NCBI GenBank assembly: GCA_913020705.1
Contig: CAJWBY010000041.1
Location: 1 to 28,727 of the forward strand
Direction of reading: 5' to 3'
Length of the DNA stretch: 28,727 nucleotides
Source: an uncultured Colwellia sp.
GTDB lineage: Bacteria; Pseudomonadota; Gammaproteobacteria; Enterobacterales; Alteromonadaceae
Shown: piece by piece, positions 1 to 8,320 of the stretch
How the letters are laid out: each line of letters opens with the position of its first letter
Position numbering within the stretch: position 1 is the stretch's first letter
The notes under the pieces: generated by a model
Database searches by the model: none
What the model was told of the DNA's origin: nothing
The model's input: only the letters and a program-made list of their open reading frames with translations
Made by a program: the position numbers and the translations under genes

Positions 1-21
1 TTTTAAATCAAAAGCTCTTCA

Positions 22-411
22 TTAAAGTTTTTTAGCGAGCTTGCTAAGAATGTCGTCATGATCTTTCTCATTAATTTCCCGTTGCAAAATTTTTTCAGCA
101 CCTGCTAAAGCAATAGATACAACTTGACCACTAAGTTCTGCGCGAGCACGATTACTTTGCTGTTTAATCTCTGATTTTGCTGACTTAAGCATTTTTTCTC
201 GTTCTTTTAATCCATCAGATTTGCCTTCAGATACAATTTTATTAGCTCGTTGATTTGCCTGCTCAAGTATCGTGTTTGCCTGTTTTCGAGCATCGGTTAA
301 TATTTCTTCAGATTGTGCATTAGCCTTATCTAGATTTTGTTTACCTTTTTCTGCGGCTGCAAGACCATCAGCTATTTGTGTTTGGCGCTCTTCAATTGCT
401 TGCATAATGCC
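22..411 (-). pseudogene. atpF: 3' part of atpF (ATP synthase F0 subunit b), lacking its membrane anchor
   Basis: The last ~129 codons of the preceding ORF match the subunit b family from just after the transmembrane anchor (the conserved VWPP-type segment is missing) to the natural C-terminus. Family marks are IMQAIEERQ, IADGLAAAEK, the long Ala/Glu/Lys coiled coil and the terminal GAEKIL motif. Subunit b is usually about 156 residues, so only ~27 N-terminal residues, including the whole membrane helix, are absent. The tail ends 21 bases from the window edge, and the strand order fits atpH following outside the window. It cannot insert into the membrane as written. The fragment is clear; its join to the lipoprotein is probably artefactual or a rearrangement. 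Confidence 0.85.
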
Positions 412-1599
412 TTCTATGCCGACTGATTGAACAGAAAAATCAGTAACGAAACTTTCTTGAATGCAACTTACCTCAGTTCCATCTTCTAAAGTTCCAGGAG
501 TACAGAAACCATCTTCCTTCCAACCATTGAGAAAAAAGTCTTCCCGGCTTTGTACTTGCACAACAAGTGTTATCGGCAAATCTATATCTGAAGTACCATG
601 CCAGCATGGCTGGTTAATATCGTCACAATATATCTGACTATGTTGGTAGGCGAGCGATTCAAACGTTTTCTGTTTTATCAATTCCGTTGTTAGGTTGGCA
701 TCTTCTTCGGCGTTAAATTGATTCCCACAGCACTGTAAGGCATTGATCACAATGCTATCGACTCTGGAGAATATTCGTTGGTCATTATAGACAGTCCCTA
801 TTTGTCCCCAAACAATTTCACCATCAAAATTTGCGCTTATATCGTCAATTATTTCGGAAAATCGTTCAATATAATAATCTTTTAGTTCATCTGTATGCAA
901 AGTGACCCACATAGCATTCCAGTCAGCGGCAATGCCTTTTATGCCGATCTCTTGGGCATGTTTTGCCTGAATAATAATATTATTTTGATGCGCATCTAAT
1001 AGTATTTTAAGCTTGCCTAATGTGAGCTCCTCACCTTGCTCAACAATAATTTCTCGATCATTATTGGTTTGAGTAAACTGCCAAGAAAAATAAACTTCAA
1101 TGTCGAGCAGATTTGCTTGCTCGACAATATATTCGACATACTTTTTAGGAGTATGATACTTAGCTTCGTCTACTATCCAGGGTTCTTGACTATCGTTCCA
1201 ATCACCATAATTGTATATCCAAATCCTTTGTGCGCCAGATACACTCATCGCTTGTAATGCTTCCAAATACATCAATTCTACATATTCATCTCTGGAACAA
1301 TTGTCGCGAGTAGACAGGGGGAGACCATCATAAATCCAACTAGGTGAATAATCTTTAAAACTGATACTTCTAACTATACTGCTAGCAAGTTCACTTCTGG
1401 GAGAGGGGGTTTCAAATTTACCATTATATTCAACGGGGTAATCTGCGTTATGAGGGTTAGTGCATGATGAAATAACAGGTGGCGTTACCACGGGTGGTGG
1501 ATTTGATGAGGCTGTATCGCTAGTCCCACCTCCGCCGCCACAGGCGCTTAGGAACAAAGTAAGAACGAAGATAATAAAATACTTGTTTGTGTGGAACAT
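22..1599 (-). CDS. Chimeric ORF: glycosidase-like surface lipoprotein fused to C-terminal ATP synthase subunit b
   Basis: I start at the ATG at 1599 because AAGAGG lies just upstream and it begins a lipoprotein signal peptide: positive N-terminus, hydrophobic run, lipobox LSAC with Cys20, then a Gly-rich linker and a Ser/Thr/Pro-rich stretch. In-frame codons run upstream to 1695 but lack a ribosome site. Residues ~60-395 look like an exported (beta/alpha)-barrel protein, with alternating strands and helices and aromatic-rich motifs such as GIAADWNAMW and IVWGQIG. A GH-A-clan-like glycosidase is possible but I cannot assign a family. From about residue 397 the protein turns without a stop into the cytoplasmic stalk of F0 subunit b (IMQAIEERQ, IADGLAAAEK, VSIALAGAEKI). 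A periplasmic or surface protein ending in an F0 stalk makes no functional sense, so the lipoprotein is truncated and the ORF is a chimera. Total 525 residues. Confidence 0.75.
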   Translation of the reverse strand: MFHTNKYFIIFVLTLFLSACGGGGGTSDTASSNPPPVVTPPVISSCTNPHNADYPVEYNGKFETPSPRSELASSIVRSISFKDYSPSWIYDGLPLSTRDNCSRDEYVELMYLEALQAMSVSGAQRIWIYNYGDWNDSQEPWIVDEAKYHTPKKYVEYIVEQANLLDIEVYFSWQFTQTNNDREIIVEQGEELTLGKLKILLDAHQNNIIIQAKHAQEIGIKGIAADWNAMWVTLHTDELKDYYIERFSEIIDDISANFDGEIVWGQIGTVYNDQRIFSRVDSIVINALQCCGNQFNAEEDANLTTELIKQKTFESLAYQHSQIYCDDINQPCWHGTSDIDLPITLVVQVQSREDFFLNGWKEDGFCTPGTLEDGTEVSCIQESFVTDFSVQSVGIEGIMQAIEERQTQIADGLAAAEKGKQNLDKANAQSEEILTDARKQANTILEQANQRANKIVSEGKSDGLKEREKMLKSAKSEIKQQSNRARAELSGQVVSIALAGAEKILQREINEKDHDDILSKLAKKL

Positions 1600-1822
1600 C
1601 TTTAACCTCTTAATAAATGATGCAGTGAATACGCTGCATAAAAGGAAGTAAAAATATCCGTATAAATTACAAACCCATGACCTTATGCAATGCACTTAGG
1701 CTAATAGCTTTGCGTCTATTAATTTTCGTTAATAGTTGCCAGTTATTAGCTGATTTTATCGTAAAGCCAGATAAATTCAAAATTATTTATATTCGCCATT
1801 AAATAGTAGCGCTAATGTTTAT
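1600..1822. other. Intergenic stretch upstream of the lipoprotein gene
   Basis: About 220 AT-rich bases holding the 5' leader of the lipoprotein gene (minus strand). In-frame codons continue to 1695, but no ribosome site supports starting there. No gene or clear promoter seen. Confidence 0.4.
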
Positions 1823-1966
1823 ATGATTAAACGCTTATGGAACACGATTATTCTTGATGGCTCAATTCCCCAGGGTGAAATTGAGCGAATGATAGATAAT
1901 TCGTTTAATTTAGTCGTGAGTAAAATGACCAAGAAAGATCAAGCGTCGTTCTTGGTATATTTGTAA
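1823..1966 (+). pseudogene. Relic: C-terminal third of an MmcQ/YjbR-like gene
   Basis: A short reading frame, 47 codons from an internal ATG, encodes IKRLWNTIILDGS, then ERMIDNSFNLVV and a Lys-rich tail. This is the pattern of the C-terminus of the MmcQ/YjbR (CyaY-like fold, DNA-binding-like) family, typically NKKHWNTV-LDGS...IDHSYDLVV. Family members are roughly 110-120 residues; the N-terminal two thirds are missing and the bases upstream do not continue the domain recognisably. There is no ribosome site at the internal ATG. I read it as a gene remnant. A second, more decayed copy lies at 5242-5372 on the same strand. Confidence 0.6.
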
Positions 1967-2003
1967 TGTATTTCATCAAAACTGTTTTTGTTAATTGGCT
2001 TAG

Positions 2004-3485
2004 TTAAATAAACTTAGGTAAAGCAACAGTGATTGAGTTTGTTTTTAGTGCTTTTCCACTCAAAAATAAACTAATGACTTTAGTTACTTCTGGCGAAACC
2101 ATAAAAAGGTTGTGTCCGGCATTGTTTATTGCCACATGAGTTAACTTAGATAAGCCTTGTGTCGCTGATTTTTGTGATTCTATGTAAGTTCGTCCATCTA
2201 AAGTCCCTGTCAATAAAAGGGTAGGTATATCACTTACCGGATTTTCGCGAAAACTATCCCCAAGGTCTAAATCTTTTACCGCTTTATTTAAATGTGGCAT
2301 TGGAAAATTAAGGGCTAAGCCTAGCAATGATGTTTGTGCTTGTTTGTTAACTAATGCCAACCTTTCATCGGTAATACCCGAAGCGATATCCATAGCAAAT
2401 GACATAGCATCAAATGAAATAGGGGTGTTAGTAAAGTAACCACGTTTTAAAAACTCAATCAAAACAACATCGCTGCCTTGGTCTAATGTTTTATACAGCA
2501 TCAATAAATGTTTTACGCCGCGTTGAGGATCAGCAATCATAGAAGAAGTAATGATTTGTAGGTGTGCTTTTTGAAATAATATATCAGTTTTAGTGCCATC
2601 TTTTTGAGGAAAACTGACAGCCATGGGCGTTTTATCTAACTTTTTGTGTACGTTGTGCATTAGTTTAACAATGTCTGGGTAAGCGCTTTTAGCATCGGGC
2701 TGGGTGTTTATTGCTTGTTGAAGTCGCGTAAAATAGGCATCAGTTTCAGCGGGTAGTTTCACGGTTTGATTCAACCCTTCTGCACTGGCGATCACTACCT
2801 TATCAATTTTTCCGACTAGCTCTTTCATTGCTGAGAAAGCAAGATGGCTCCCATAAGATATCCCCCACAAAGATACTTTTTTCGCTAATAGGTGCTTTCT
2901 TAAATCATCTATATCTAATGCGCTTTGTGTTGTTGTATAACCTAAAATATCGATGCCTTCATTTTGCCAATAGGTAACACATTCATTGGCTGCTTTTTGG
3001 TATATCTCAGTCACCATATTTGTGGTTAATTTGGTTGTTAGCGGCATAGTCTGAGATGAAACACATTTAGCTGCTGCTTTTGATGCTCCAGTACCTCGTT
3101 GATCTAATGCAATGACATCACCAAACTCTCGTAATGCCATAAACAGTGGAAAACGAAAATTGGGATATTTTGCAGTATCTATACCTGAGCCACCAGGTCC
3201 GCCAGACAAATAAATGATGGGAGAGCCTTTTTTATCTCCTGTTGCAGGAAAACGCACATATTTAACAGGGATTAAGCGGCTGTTACTATTCTTCCTATTC
3301 TCAGGAACGTCGATGTATCCTTCAAAAGCATCAGTGGTTTTATTATCCATGGTAGTGAAAATAATTGCTTTCTCATTAGGAAATGTTTGCTGATTGTTAT
3401 TCTGTGCTAATAATTGATTTGAAATAAATAATGTTAATATGATTAATGATGTTTTTATTGTGCTCTTTAAGTATTTATATGGCAT
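2004..3485 (-). CDS. Secreted alpha/beta hydrolase, tripeptidyl-aminopeptidase / proline iminopeptidase-like (S33)
   Basis: The protein has 493 residues. The ATG at 3485 is preferred over the in-frame GTG at 3500 because GAGGGAAG sits five bases before it and the signal peptide (basic start, hydrophobic run, LLAQ cleavage region) then begins properly. Order of motifs: oxyanion loop GGPGGSG near residues 95-101, strand DVIALDQRGTG near 123-133, nucleophile elbow GISYGS with Ser210, an inserted helical lid, acid region LLTGTLDGRT and the His in NNAGHNLF near the C-terminus. This is the arrangement of peptidase family S33 hydrolases that trim N-terminal residues from short peptides; exact substrate unknown. 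It is exported and probably periplasmic. It is divergent from the LytTR regulator gene at 3638, sharing a ~150-base control region, which suggests regulation by it. Confidence 0.85.
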   Translation of the reverse strand: MPYKYLKSTIKTSLIILTLFISNQLLAQNNNQQTFPNEKAIIFTTMDNKTTDAFEGYIDVPENRKNSNSRLIPVKYVRFPATGDKKGSPIIYLSGGPGGSGIDTAKYPNFRFPLFMALREFGDVIALDQRGTGASKAAAKCVSSQTMPLTTKLTTNMVTEIYQKAANECVTYWQNEGIDILGYTTTQSALDIDDLRKHLLAKKVSLWGISYGSHLAFSAMKELVGKIDKVVIASAEGLNQTVKLPAETDAYFTRLQQAINTQPDAKSAYPDIVKLMHNVHKKLDKTPMAVSFPQKDGTKTDILFQKAHLQIITSSMIADPQRGVKHLLMLYKTLDQGSDVVLIEFLKRGYFTNTPISFDAMSFAMDIASGITDERLALVNKQAQTSLLGLALNFPMPHLNKAVKDLDLGDSFRENPVSDIPTLLLTGTLDGRTYIESQKSATQGLSKLTHVAINNAGHNLFMVSPEVTKVISLFLSGKALKTNSITVALPKFI

Positions 3486-3637
3486 GGGAGCTTCCCTCAC
3501 GAGTGGTGGTAATTAAGTGGAACCATTAAAACTTAATGTAAATTACAATTCATGTGATATTCTTTTAAAGCCACTGATTTTATGGATTAAAATGACCAAA
3601 GGTATGAAAAAATCGATGAACGGTAATAGAGAAACGT

Positions 3638-5179
3638 ATGAATAGAAGGATATACTTTGCTTGTCTTTATTTTATATTAATTGGATTGGTTCAACCCCCT
3701 GCTTTTGCCCAAGAAGTTATCTCTATTGATAACGAGTCTGTTGTTTTTTGTCCGGCAAAACCAGAACAAAAAACACATCCAACCTTTACAGAAAAAACAT
3801 GTCATCAAGGCCTCTTGTTTGATATCGAACCACAAAATACAGAAGTTTGGTTGAAGGCGAATATTACACTTACTGATGCTTATTTAAAAAGGAAACAACC
3901 TTCAGCAGTTTTTGTTTTTGCTAAAATGTCGAGCGAAGTTTTTTTAAATGGAGAGAAGCTAGGTAGCAATGGTACACCTCATTATTTAAAGGAAGAAGAG
4001 TTCTCAGGTGATATGGATACTAAGTTCTATATTCCACCAAGATTAATAAAACGAGGGGAGAATGAAATAGTTATTCATGCTTCAAGTCACCATGGATTTT
4101 TAGACCTTTCCAGACCAATTCATTTTATCGGTATTTCAGAATATGGACAAACGAGTGATTTTTTTAAGCGCGATCTACTCATTTTACTCAGTTTATTAGG
4201 TGCTATGTTACTTGGCTGTACCTATTTAATTACTTTAGTTGTTAGTGCAGAAGATAAAGAAACTCCTATTCTTATTTTATTAATGTTAGCTGCCGCAAGC
4301 GGACAATTATTTACAGAAATTAGCCGAGTTATTTTTAATTATAGCTATCCAACACATGACATTAGATTAATTGCTATTGTTTTCTTGTCATTGATTTTTG
4401 GCTTTAGTCTCCTCTTATTTACACTGAAAAAATTTGCTCGTACTCAAAGAAATATTTGGCTGGTGTTAGTGGTACCTCTAACATTATGTCTAGCTTATAT
4501 AATACCTGGTTTTGATGGTAAATCCGTTATTTCAATATTGGTTCCCGCATTATTTAGTATAGTAATAAGTGGTTTGTGTGTTTGGGAAACAAGGTCACGC
4601 GAATCAACGTCGTATTTTATTGCCTATAATGTTTTTTGCTTAACTATCATCTTTAATTTTGGCGTATTTAATTCCATGTATTTTTATTACATTGTCACGG
4701 GAATGATGGCGTTTCTTGTGATAAAAATGGTACATCAATCGGTTAAAGAAAAAAAACTAAGAAAAGAAGAAGAGCAGCAATTGGTTAAATTACAATTGAA
4801 GGTTGATCAGTTAGCACAAAATCAATCTCCCACAACATTGCATCTTAGCAGTGCAGGAAAAATTGAAGTTATACCTGTTAATGACATCGCTTACTGTAAA
4901 GCTGCGGGTGATTATGTGGAGATTTTCCTGACGAATAAAAGCCATTCATTATTTAGCGGCACGTTAAAGAGTATAGAAGATCAGCTTCCATCAACCTTCT
5001 TGAAGGTACACCGCTCTTATGTTGTAAATTTGGATGAGGTTATGTCAGTAACGTCATCCAAAAATGGTGCTGCTAGTAGTGGAATGTTAGCGTTGAAAAG
5101 TGGTGATGAGATCCCCGTTAGCCGTAGGGTATTACCGCATGTTAGAGGTGTCTTTAAAAGAAACTCATCACTCGTTTAA
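3638..5179 (+). CDS. Membrane-bound LytTR transcription regulator with extracytoplasmic sensor and seven membrane helices
   Basis: The protein has 513 residues; AGAGAA precedes the ATG. A signal peptide (~1-24, cleavage after PAFA) is followed by a ~150-residue periplasmic beta-rich domain with EVFLNGEKLGSNG and a RGENEIVIH motif, reminiscent of the jelly-roll sugar-binding domain of GH2 enzymes. Seven hydrophobic segments follow at ~180-365, then a charged Lys/Glu coiled coil (~367-392) and a LytTR DNA-binding domain (~402-505) with the DYVEIFL and FLKVHRSYVVNLD motifs. The layout is like 7TM sensor receptors but with DNA binding in the same chain and no histidine kinase or receiver, so it is a one-component membrane regulator. 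The likeliest target is the divergent hydrolase gene and itself. The ligand is unknown; the jelly-roll resemblance is my inference. Confidence 0.82.
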   Translation: MNRRIYFACLYFILIGLVQPPAFAQEVISIDNESVVFCPAKPEQKTHPTFTEKTCHQGLLFDIEPQNTEVWLKANITLTDAYLKRKQPSAVFVFAKMSSEVFLNGEKLGSNGTPHYLKEEEFSGDMDTKFYIPPRLIKRGENEIVIHASSHHGFLDLSRPIHFIGISEYGQTSDFFKRDLLILLSLLGAMLLGCTYLITLVVSAEDKETPILILLMLAAASGQLFTEISRVIFNYSYPTHDIRLIAIVFLSLIFGFSLLLFTLKKFARTQRNIWLVLVVPLTLCLAYIIPGFDGKSVISILVPALFSIVISGLCVWETRSRESTSYFIAYNVFCLTIIFNFGVFNSMYFYYIVTGMMAFLVIKMVHQSVKEKKLRKEEEQQLVKLQLKVDQLAQNQSPTTLHLSSAGKIEVIPVNDIAYCKAAGDYVEIFLTNKSHSLFSGTLKSIEDQLPSTFLKVHRSYVVNLDEVMSVTSSKNGAASSGMLALKSGDEIPVSRRVLPHVRGVFKRNSSLV

Positions 5180-5241
5180 GTTGACTTTAAGTATGCCTGA
5201 TTGAGGTAATCAGTAGTGCTAAGTTTTACATATATAAATGA

Positions 5242-5372
5242 AATTGGAATACAATTTTTTTAGAAGGATCAACCTCACGGGGAGATCTAGTGCGAATGAT
5301 GGATAATTCATTTATGCTGTGGTTAGTGAAATGGCTAAGAAAAATCAGAGGTTACTTTCTTTACATCTATAG
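5242..5372 (+). pseudogene. Relic: decayed C-terminal part of an MmcQ/YjbR-like gene (second copy)
   Basis: Just after an in-frame TGA at 5239 the frame reads NWNTIFLEGS, then LVRMMDNSF, parallel to WNTIILDGS and IERMIDNSF in the relic at 1823-1966. A one-base frameshift near 5320 then moves the similarity to another frame (AVVSEMAKKNQ, ending at TAG 5370-5372). The nucleotide match to the first relic is best around GCGAATGAT-GATAATTC. The stop and frameshift mean it is not coding. The rest of the 5180-5390 gap shows only a weak hairpin (CTGATT/AATCAG, 5197-5213), possibly the end of the LytTR transcript. Confidence 0.6.
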
Positions 5373-5390
5373 TTGTTTAATTTATAACAA

Positions 5391-6785
5391 TTAAATCATG
5401 TCGTTTATTGTTGTAGATATTATTTCTAATTGTTTTAATAAACGTTCATCAGGAATGAGCCCAATATTTAAACGCAAGCAGTCTTGGTATAAATTTGTCG
5501 TTGAAAAAAAACTTCCATGTTGTATATAAACCCCTTTCTTCTTCAGAGTTAACGAAAGTTTTCTTGTATCCACATTAGGTAGACAAATCCAAAGTGTTAA
5601 TCCGCCTTTAGGAAAGTAGATTTTGCTGTTCTTGGGTAGATGTCGTTCTAAAAATTCTATATACGTTCTGCAATGAAGATAAAGTGCTTTGTTCGTTTTT
5701 TTTAAATGTCTGGAATAATGTCCTTTTTCAAGATAATCCGTCATCGCAGCTTGAATGGGGTGGTTAATACCGAGCGTTTTAATTTTTCTCAATTTTACAA
5801 ACTTCTCTAAAAACCTTCCTGGTTTGCACCAGCCCAAACGAAGTCCCGGAGCCAAGGTTTTAGATAAACTACTACACCATAAAACCCACCCAGCATCATC
5901 ATAGTATTTTATGGGTAAGGGAATGTTCTTTTGATGGGCTAATTCTCTAAATACATCGTCTTCAATGATTGGGAGTTCGTACTTGGCAGCTAATTGGGCA
6001 ATTAATTTTTTCTGTTCGTTATTAATACTGTGACCTGTAGGGTTTTGATGATTGGCGGTCAATATACAAGCGGCTACCTTTTTATGCTCAGCAACATGGC
6101 GTAACTGCTCTAAATCAATCCCCTCTTCAGTACTGGGTACTTCAATAATTGAACGCTCAAGCAAATAAAGAATATCGAGTAAACCTGAATAACAAGGCGA
6201 ACTGACAATGATCACATCGCCTGGTTTACTGACTACTTCTAAAGCAGAAACTACTGCGTCCAAACAACCATTTGTAATCACTAATTCGTCGGGATGACTG
6301 ACGAATCCTTGTTGATTAAAGTGATTGGATAACTGGACTCCTAGTTGCGAGTTCCCTTGAGGGTTTTCATAGTTTAATGTGAAGTTTGACTTCTTTGTTG
6401 CTGCTTGAATACTTCGCGTGATAATTGCATTATCAATTAATCGTGTATCTAATTTAGCTGTGGCTAAACTATCTATAGCAATATCGGTGATATTCTCTAG
6501 CTGTCGAGTAGATACATTGGTAATTGAACTCTTGAACTGAGGAAAAATGCTTGTATATTTTGCAGAGTAAGGCCTTTGTACAAAGAAGCCTTTTTTATTT
6601 TCAGGTAACGCATATCCTATTTTTTCCATATGCCTGTAGCAAGCTAAAGCTGTGGTCATACTAACATCATGCAATGTCATAATAGAGCGCAAGGAAGGTA
6701 ACTTGGTGTTCAACGCCAAATGCCCATTTTCAATATCAGCAACGAGCTTTTGGGCTATCTGTAAATATTTACTAGTGACGGCCAT
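5391..6785 (-). CDS. MocR-type regulator: GntR winged helix fused to class I aminotransferase domain
   Basis: The protein has 464 residues; AGGAG lies six bases before the ATG. Residues ~1-70 form a GntR winged helix (LPSLRSIMTLHDVS, ALACYRHMEKIGY). A linker is followed by a fold type I aminotransferase domain (~100-464) with NPTG (248-251), IIEDDVF and the PLP lysine Lys309 in SSLSKTLAPG. MocR proteins bind PLP and usually control a neighbouring vitamin B6 or amino-acid gene, commonly by binding two direct repeats. The divergent gene is a PLP-dependent decarboxylase only ~100 bases away, and a 12-base direct repeat lies in the gap, so this regulator most likely controls that enzyme. Whether its aminotransferase domain is catalytic is unknown. 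Confidence 0.9.
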   Translation of the reverse strand: MAVTSKYLQIAQKLVADIENGHLALNTKLPSLRSIMTLHDVSMTTALACYRHMEKIGYALPENKKGFFVQRPYSAKYTSIFPQFKSSITNVSTRQLENITDIAIDSLATAKLDTRLIDNAIITRSIQAATKKSNFTLNYENPQGNSQLGVQLSNHFNQQGFVSHPDELVITNGCLDAVVSALEVVSKPGDVIIVSSPCYSGLLDILYLLERSIIEVPSTEEGIDLEQLRHVAEHKKVAACILTANHQNPTGHSINNEQKKLIAQLAAKYELPIIEDDVFRELAHQKNIPLPIKYYDDAGWVLWCSSLSKTLAPGLRLGWCKPGRFLEKFVKLRKIKTLGINHPIQAAMTDYLEKGHYSRHLKKTNKALYLHCRTYIEFLERHLPKNSKIYFPKGGLTLWICLPNVDTRKLSLTLKKKGVYIQHGSFFSTTNLYQDCLRLNIGLIPDERLLKQLEIISTTINDMI

Positions 6786-6799
6786 GTGTTGCTCCTCAT

Positions 6800-6841
6800 C
6801 TGTTATCTAAAAAAACACAAAAACTGTGACTGTTATCTAAA
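6800..6841. promoter_or_regulatory. Direct-repeat operator candidate for the MocR regulator
   Basis: Two identical copies of CTGTTATCTAAA at 6800-6811 and 6830-6841, same orientation, start-to-start 30 bases (about three helical turns), lie between the divergent MocR and decarboxylase genes. MocR dimers such as GabR and PdxR bind paired direct repeats in such gaps. The second copy overlaps the spacer of a possible rightward promoter (GTGACT at 6826, TAGAAT at 6848, spacing 16). Confidence 0.6.
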
Positions 6842-6888
6842 TTTAACTAGAATACACTAATACTCAATTTAGGCAAAGAGAGCGAACA

Positions 6889-8256
6889 ATGAAATATTCC
6901 CCTGAGACTAATCAAAGACTTATAAACGCGCTTACCGAGCAGTTCGATACCTTTCATAATGAGTTGGCTAATCGTAATGTTGCCAGTAAAAAATTGACTG
7001 TTACTTATGAGAAACTACCAAATAAAGGCATTGATTTTGACACGTTAAATAAATATATATCAGACAATATCCAACCAAATTTATCTGCAAGCAATGGTGG
7101 TAGATATTGGGGGTTTGTTACCGGAGGTGCTAACCCTGTTGCAACCTTTGCTGATTGGTTAGTAACCACGTTTAATCAAAATGTTTCAAAAGGCGGCGAT
7201 TCAATTGCATCGTCTATTGAGCAACAAACGTTGACTTGGCTGTGTGAGTTATTCGAATTACCAACAACGTATAAGGGTATTTTTACTACCGGAGCAACGG
7301 CGGCTAATTTGTTAGCTGCTTTTACCGCTCGCCAATATGCTGGTAATCAGCAGGGAATCGACGTCGCTAAAAATGGCTTGAAAGATCTAGACGTGAGTAT
7401 TTTCAGTGCAACACCGCACGCAAGTATGATTAAGGGTTTGGGTATGGCTGGTTTAGGGCAAGACAGCTGGCAAAAAATTGCTTGCAAATCAGACTCTGAA
7501 TCTATGGATGTTAAATGCTTAGCGAAGGCTCTACTAAATAGTCAGTCTACAAGTAACATTGTAATTGCAAGCGCGGCAACGGTTACTGGAACGGATTATG
7601 ATGATCTTGTGGAAATAACAAAACTCTGCAAAAGACATAATGCTTGGCTGCACGTTGACGCAGCCTTCGGTATTTTTGAGCGTGTACTTGCTGGCGAAAA
7701 AGGTAAGACACAGGGCATAGAATTAGCAGACAGTATTACGTTAGATTGTCATAAATGGTTGAATGTACCTTATGACTGCGGTGTTTTTCTGACTCAGCAT
7801 CAAGGTTTGTTAAAAGATTCATGTCATGTTGATGCACCTTATTTGGCAAGTGATAATCAAGATATTGCTTTTTTGTCATTAGGCATTGAAAATTCACGTC
7901 GATTCAGAGCCTTTCCAGTGTGGGCGACATTAATGTTTTATGGCAAAGAAGGAATAAAAAATCAAATAGAAAGAAACATAGATCAAGCAAAAAGATTAGC
8001 TGAATGGATTGATAAGTCGCCAGATTACATACTCGTTAAACCTTGTGAACTCAATGTCGTGCTATTTAAACCTAATCTAGACAGCCTCAGCTTAACTAGT
8101 CAAGAGTGCATGGATAAATTGAATAATTCAGGCCAGGTATTTCTTACACCAGGAAGTTGGCAAGGAGAATCAATAATTCGAGCTGCGTTAAGTAACTGGA
8201 CAACAACTGATGAAGATATCAAATTGGTGATCAAAACGTTAGGCGAAATAGTTTAA
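6889..8256 (+). CDS. PLP-dependent group II amino-acid decarboxylase
   Basis: The protein has 455 residues; AGAGAG lies upstream of the ATG. It shows the group II decarboxylase pattern: GRYWGFVTGGANP in the N-terminal part, FTTGATAANLLA (cofactor phosphate region), HVDAAFG (Asp contacting the pyridine nitrogen) and TLDCHKWLNVPYDCG with Lys289 as the PLP lysine. Relatives include aromatic-L-amino-acid, glutamate and diaminobutyrate decarboxylases; the substrate cannot be read from the sequence. It is cytoplasmic. It is transcribed divergently from the MocR gene and is the obvious regulatory target. An amine product or amino-acid breakdown is inferred. Confidence 0.87.
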   Translation: MKYSPETNQRLINALTEQFDTFHNELANRNVASKKLTVTYEKLPNKGIDFDTLNKYISDNIQPNLSASNGGRYWGFVTGGANPVATFADWLVTTFNQNVSKGGDSIASSIEQQTLTWLCELFELPTTYKGIFTTGATAANLLAAFTARQYAGNQQGIDVAKNGLKDLDVSIFSATPHASMIKGLGMAGLGQDSWQKIACKSDSESMDVKCLAKALLNSQSTSNIVIASAATVTGTDYDDLVEITKLCKRHNAWLHVDAAFGIFERVLAGEKGKTQGIELADSITLDCHKWLNVPYDCGVFLTQHQGLLKDSCHVDAPYLASDNQDIAFLSLGIENSRRFRAFPVWATLMFYGKEGIKNQIERNIDQAKRLAEWIDKSPDYILVKPCELNVVLFKPNLDSLSLTSQECMDKLNNSGQVFLTPGSWQGESIIRAALSNWTTTDEDIKLVIKTLGEIV

Positions 8257-8280
8257 CGAATCCTCATAGATAAAGGGGCA

Positions 8281-8308
8281 GGCCATTATCACATTAAGCA
8301 TAATGGCC
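8281..8308. terminator. Hairpin between convergent genes
   Basis: GGCCATTAT (8281-8289) and ATAATGGCC (8300-8308) form a perfect 9-bp stem with a 10-base loop, 25 bases past the decarboxylase stop and just before the end of the convergent hydrolase gene. There is no T-run beyond ATTTAAT, so its termination strength is uncertain. Confidence 0.5.
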
Positions 8309-8320
8309 ATTTAATCATAA

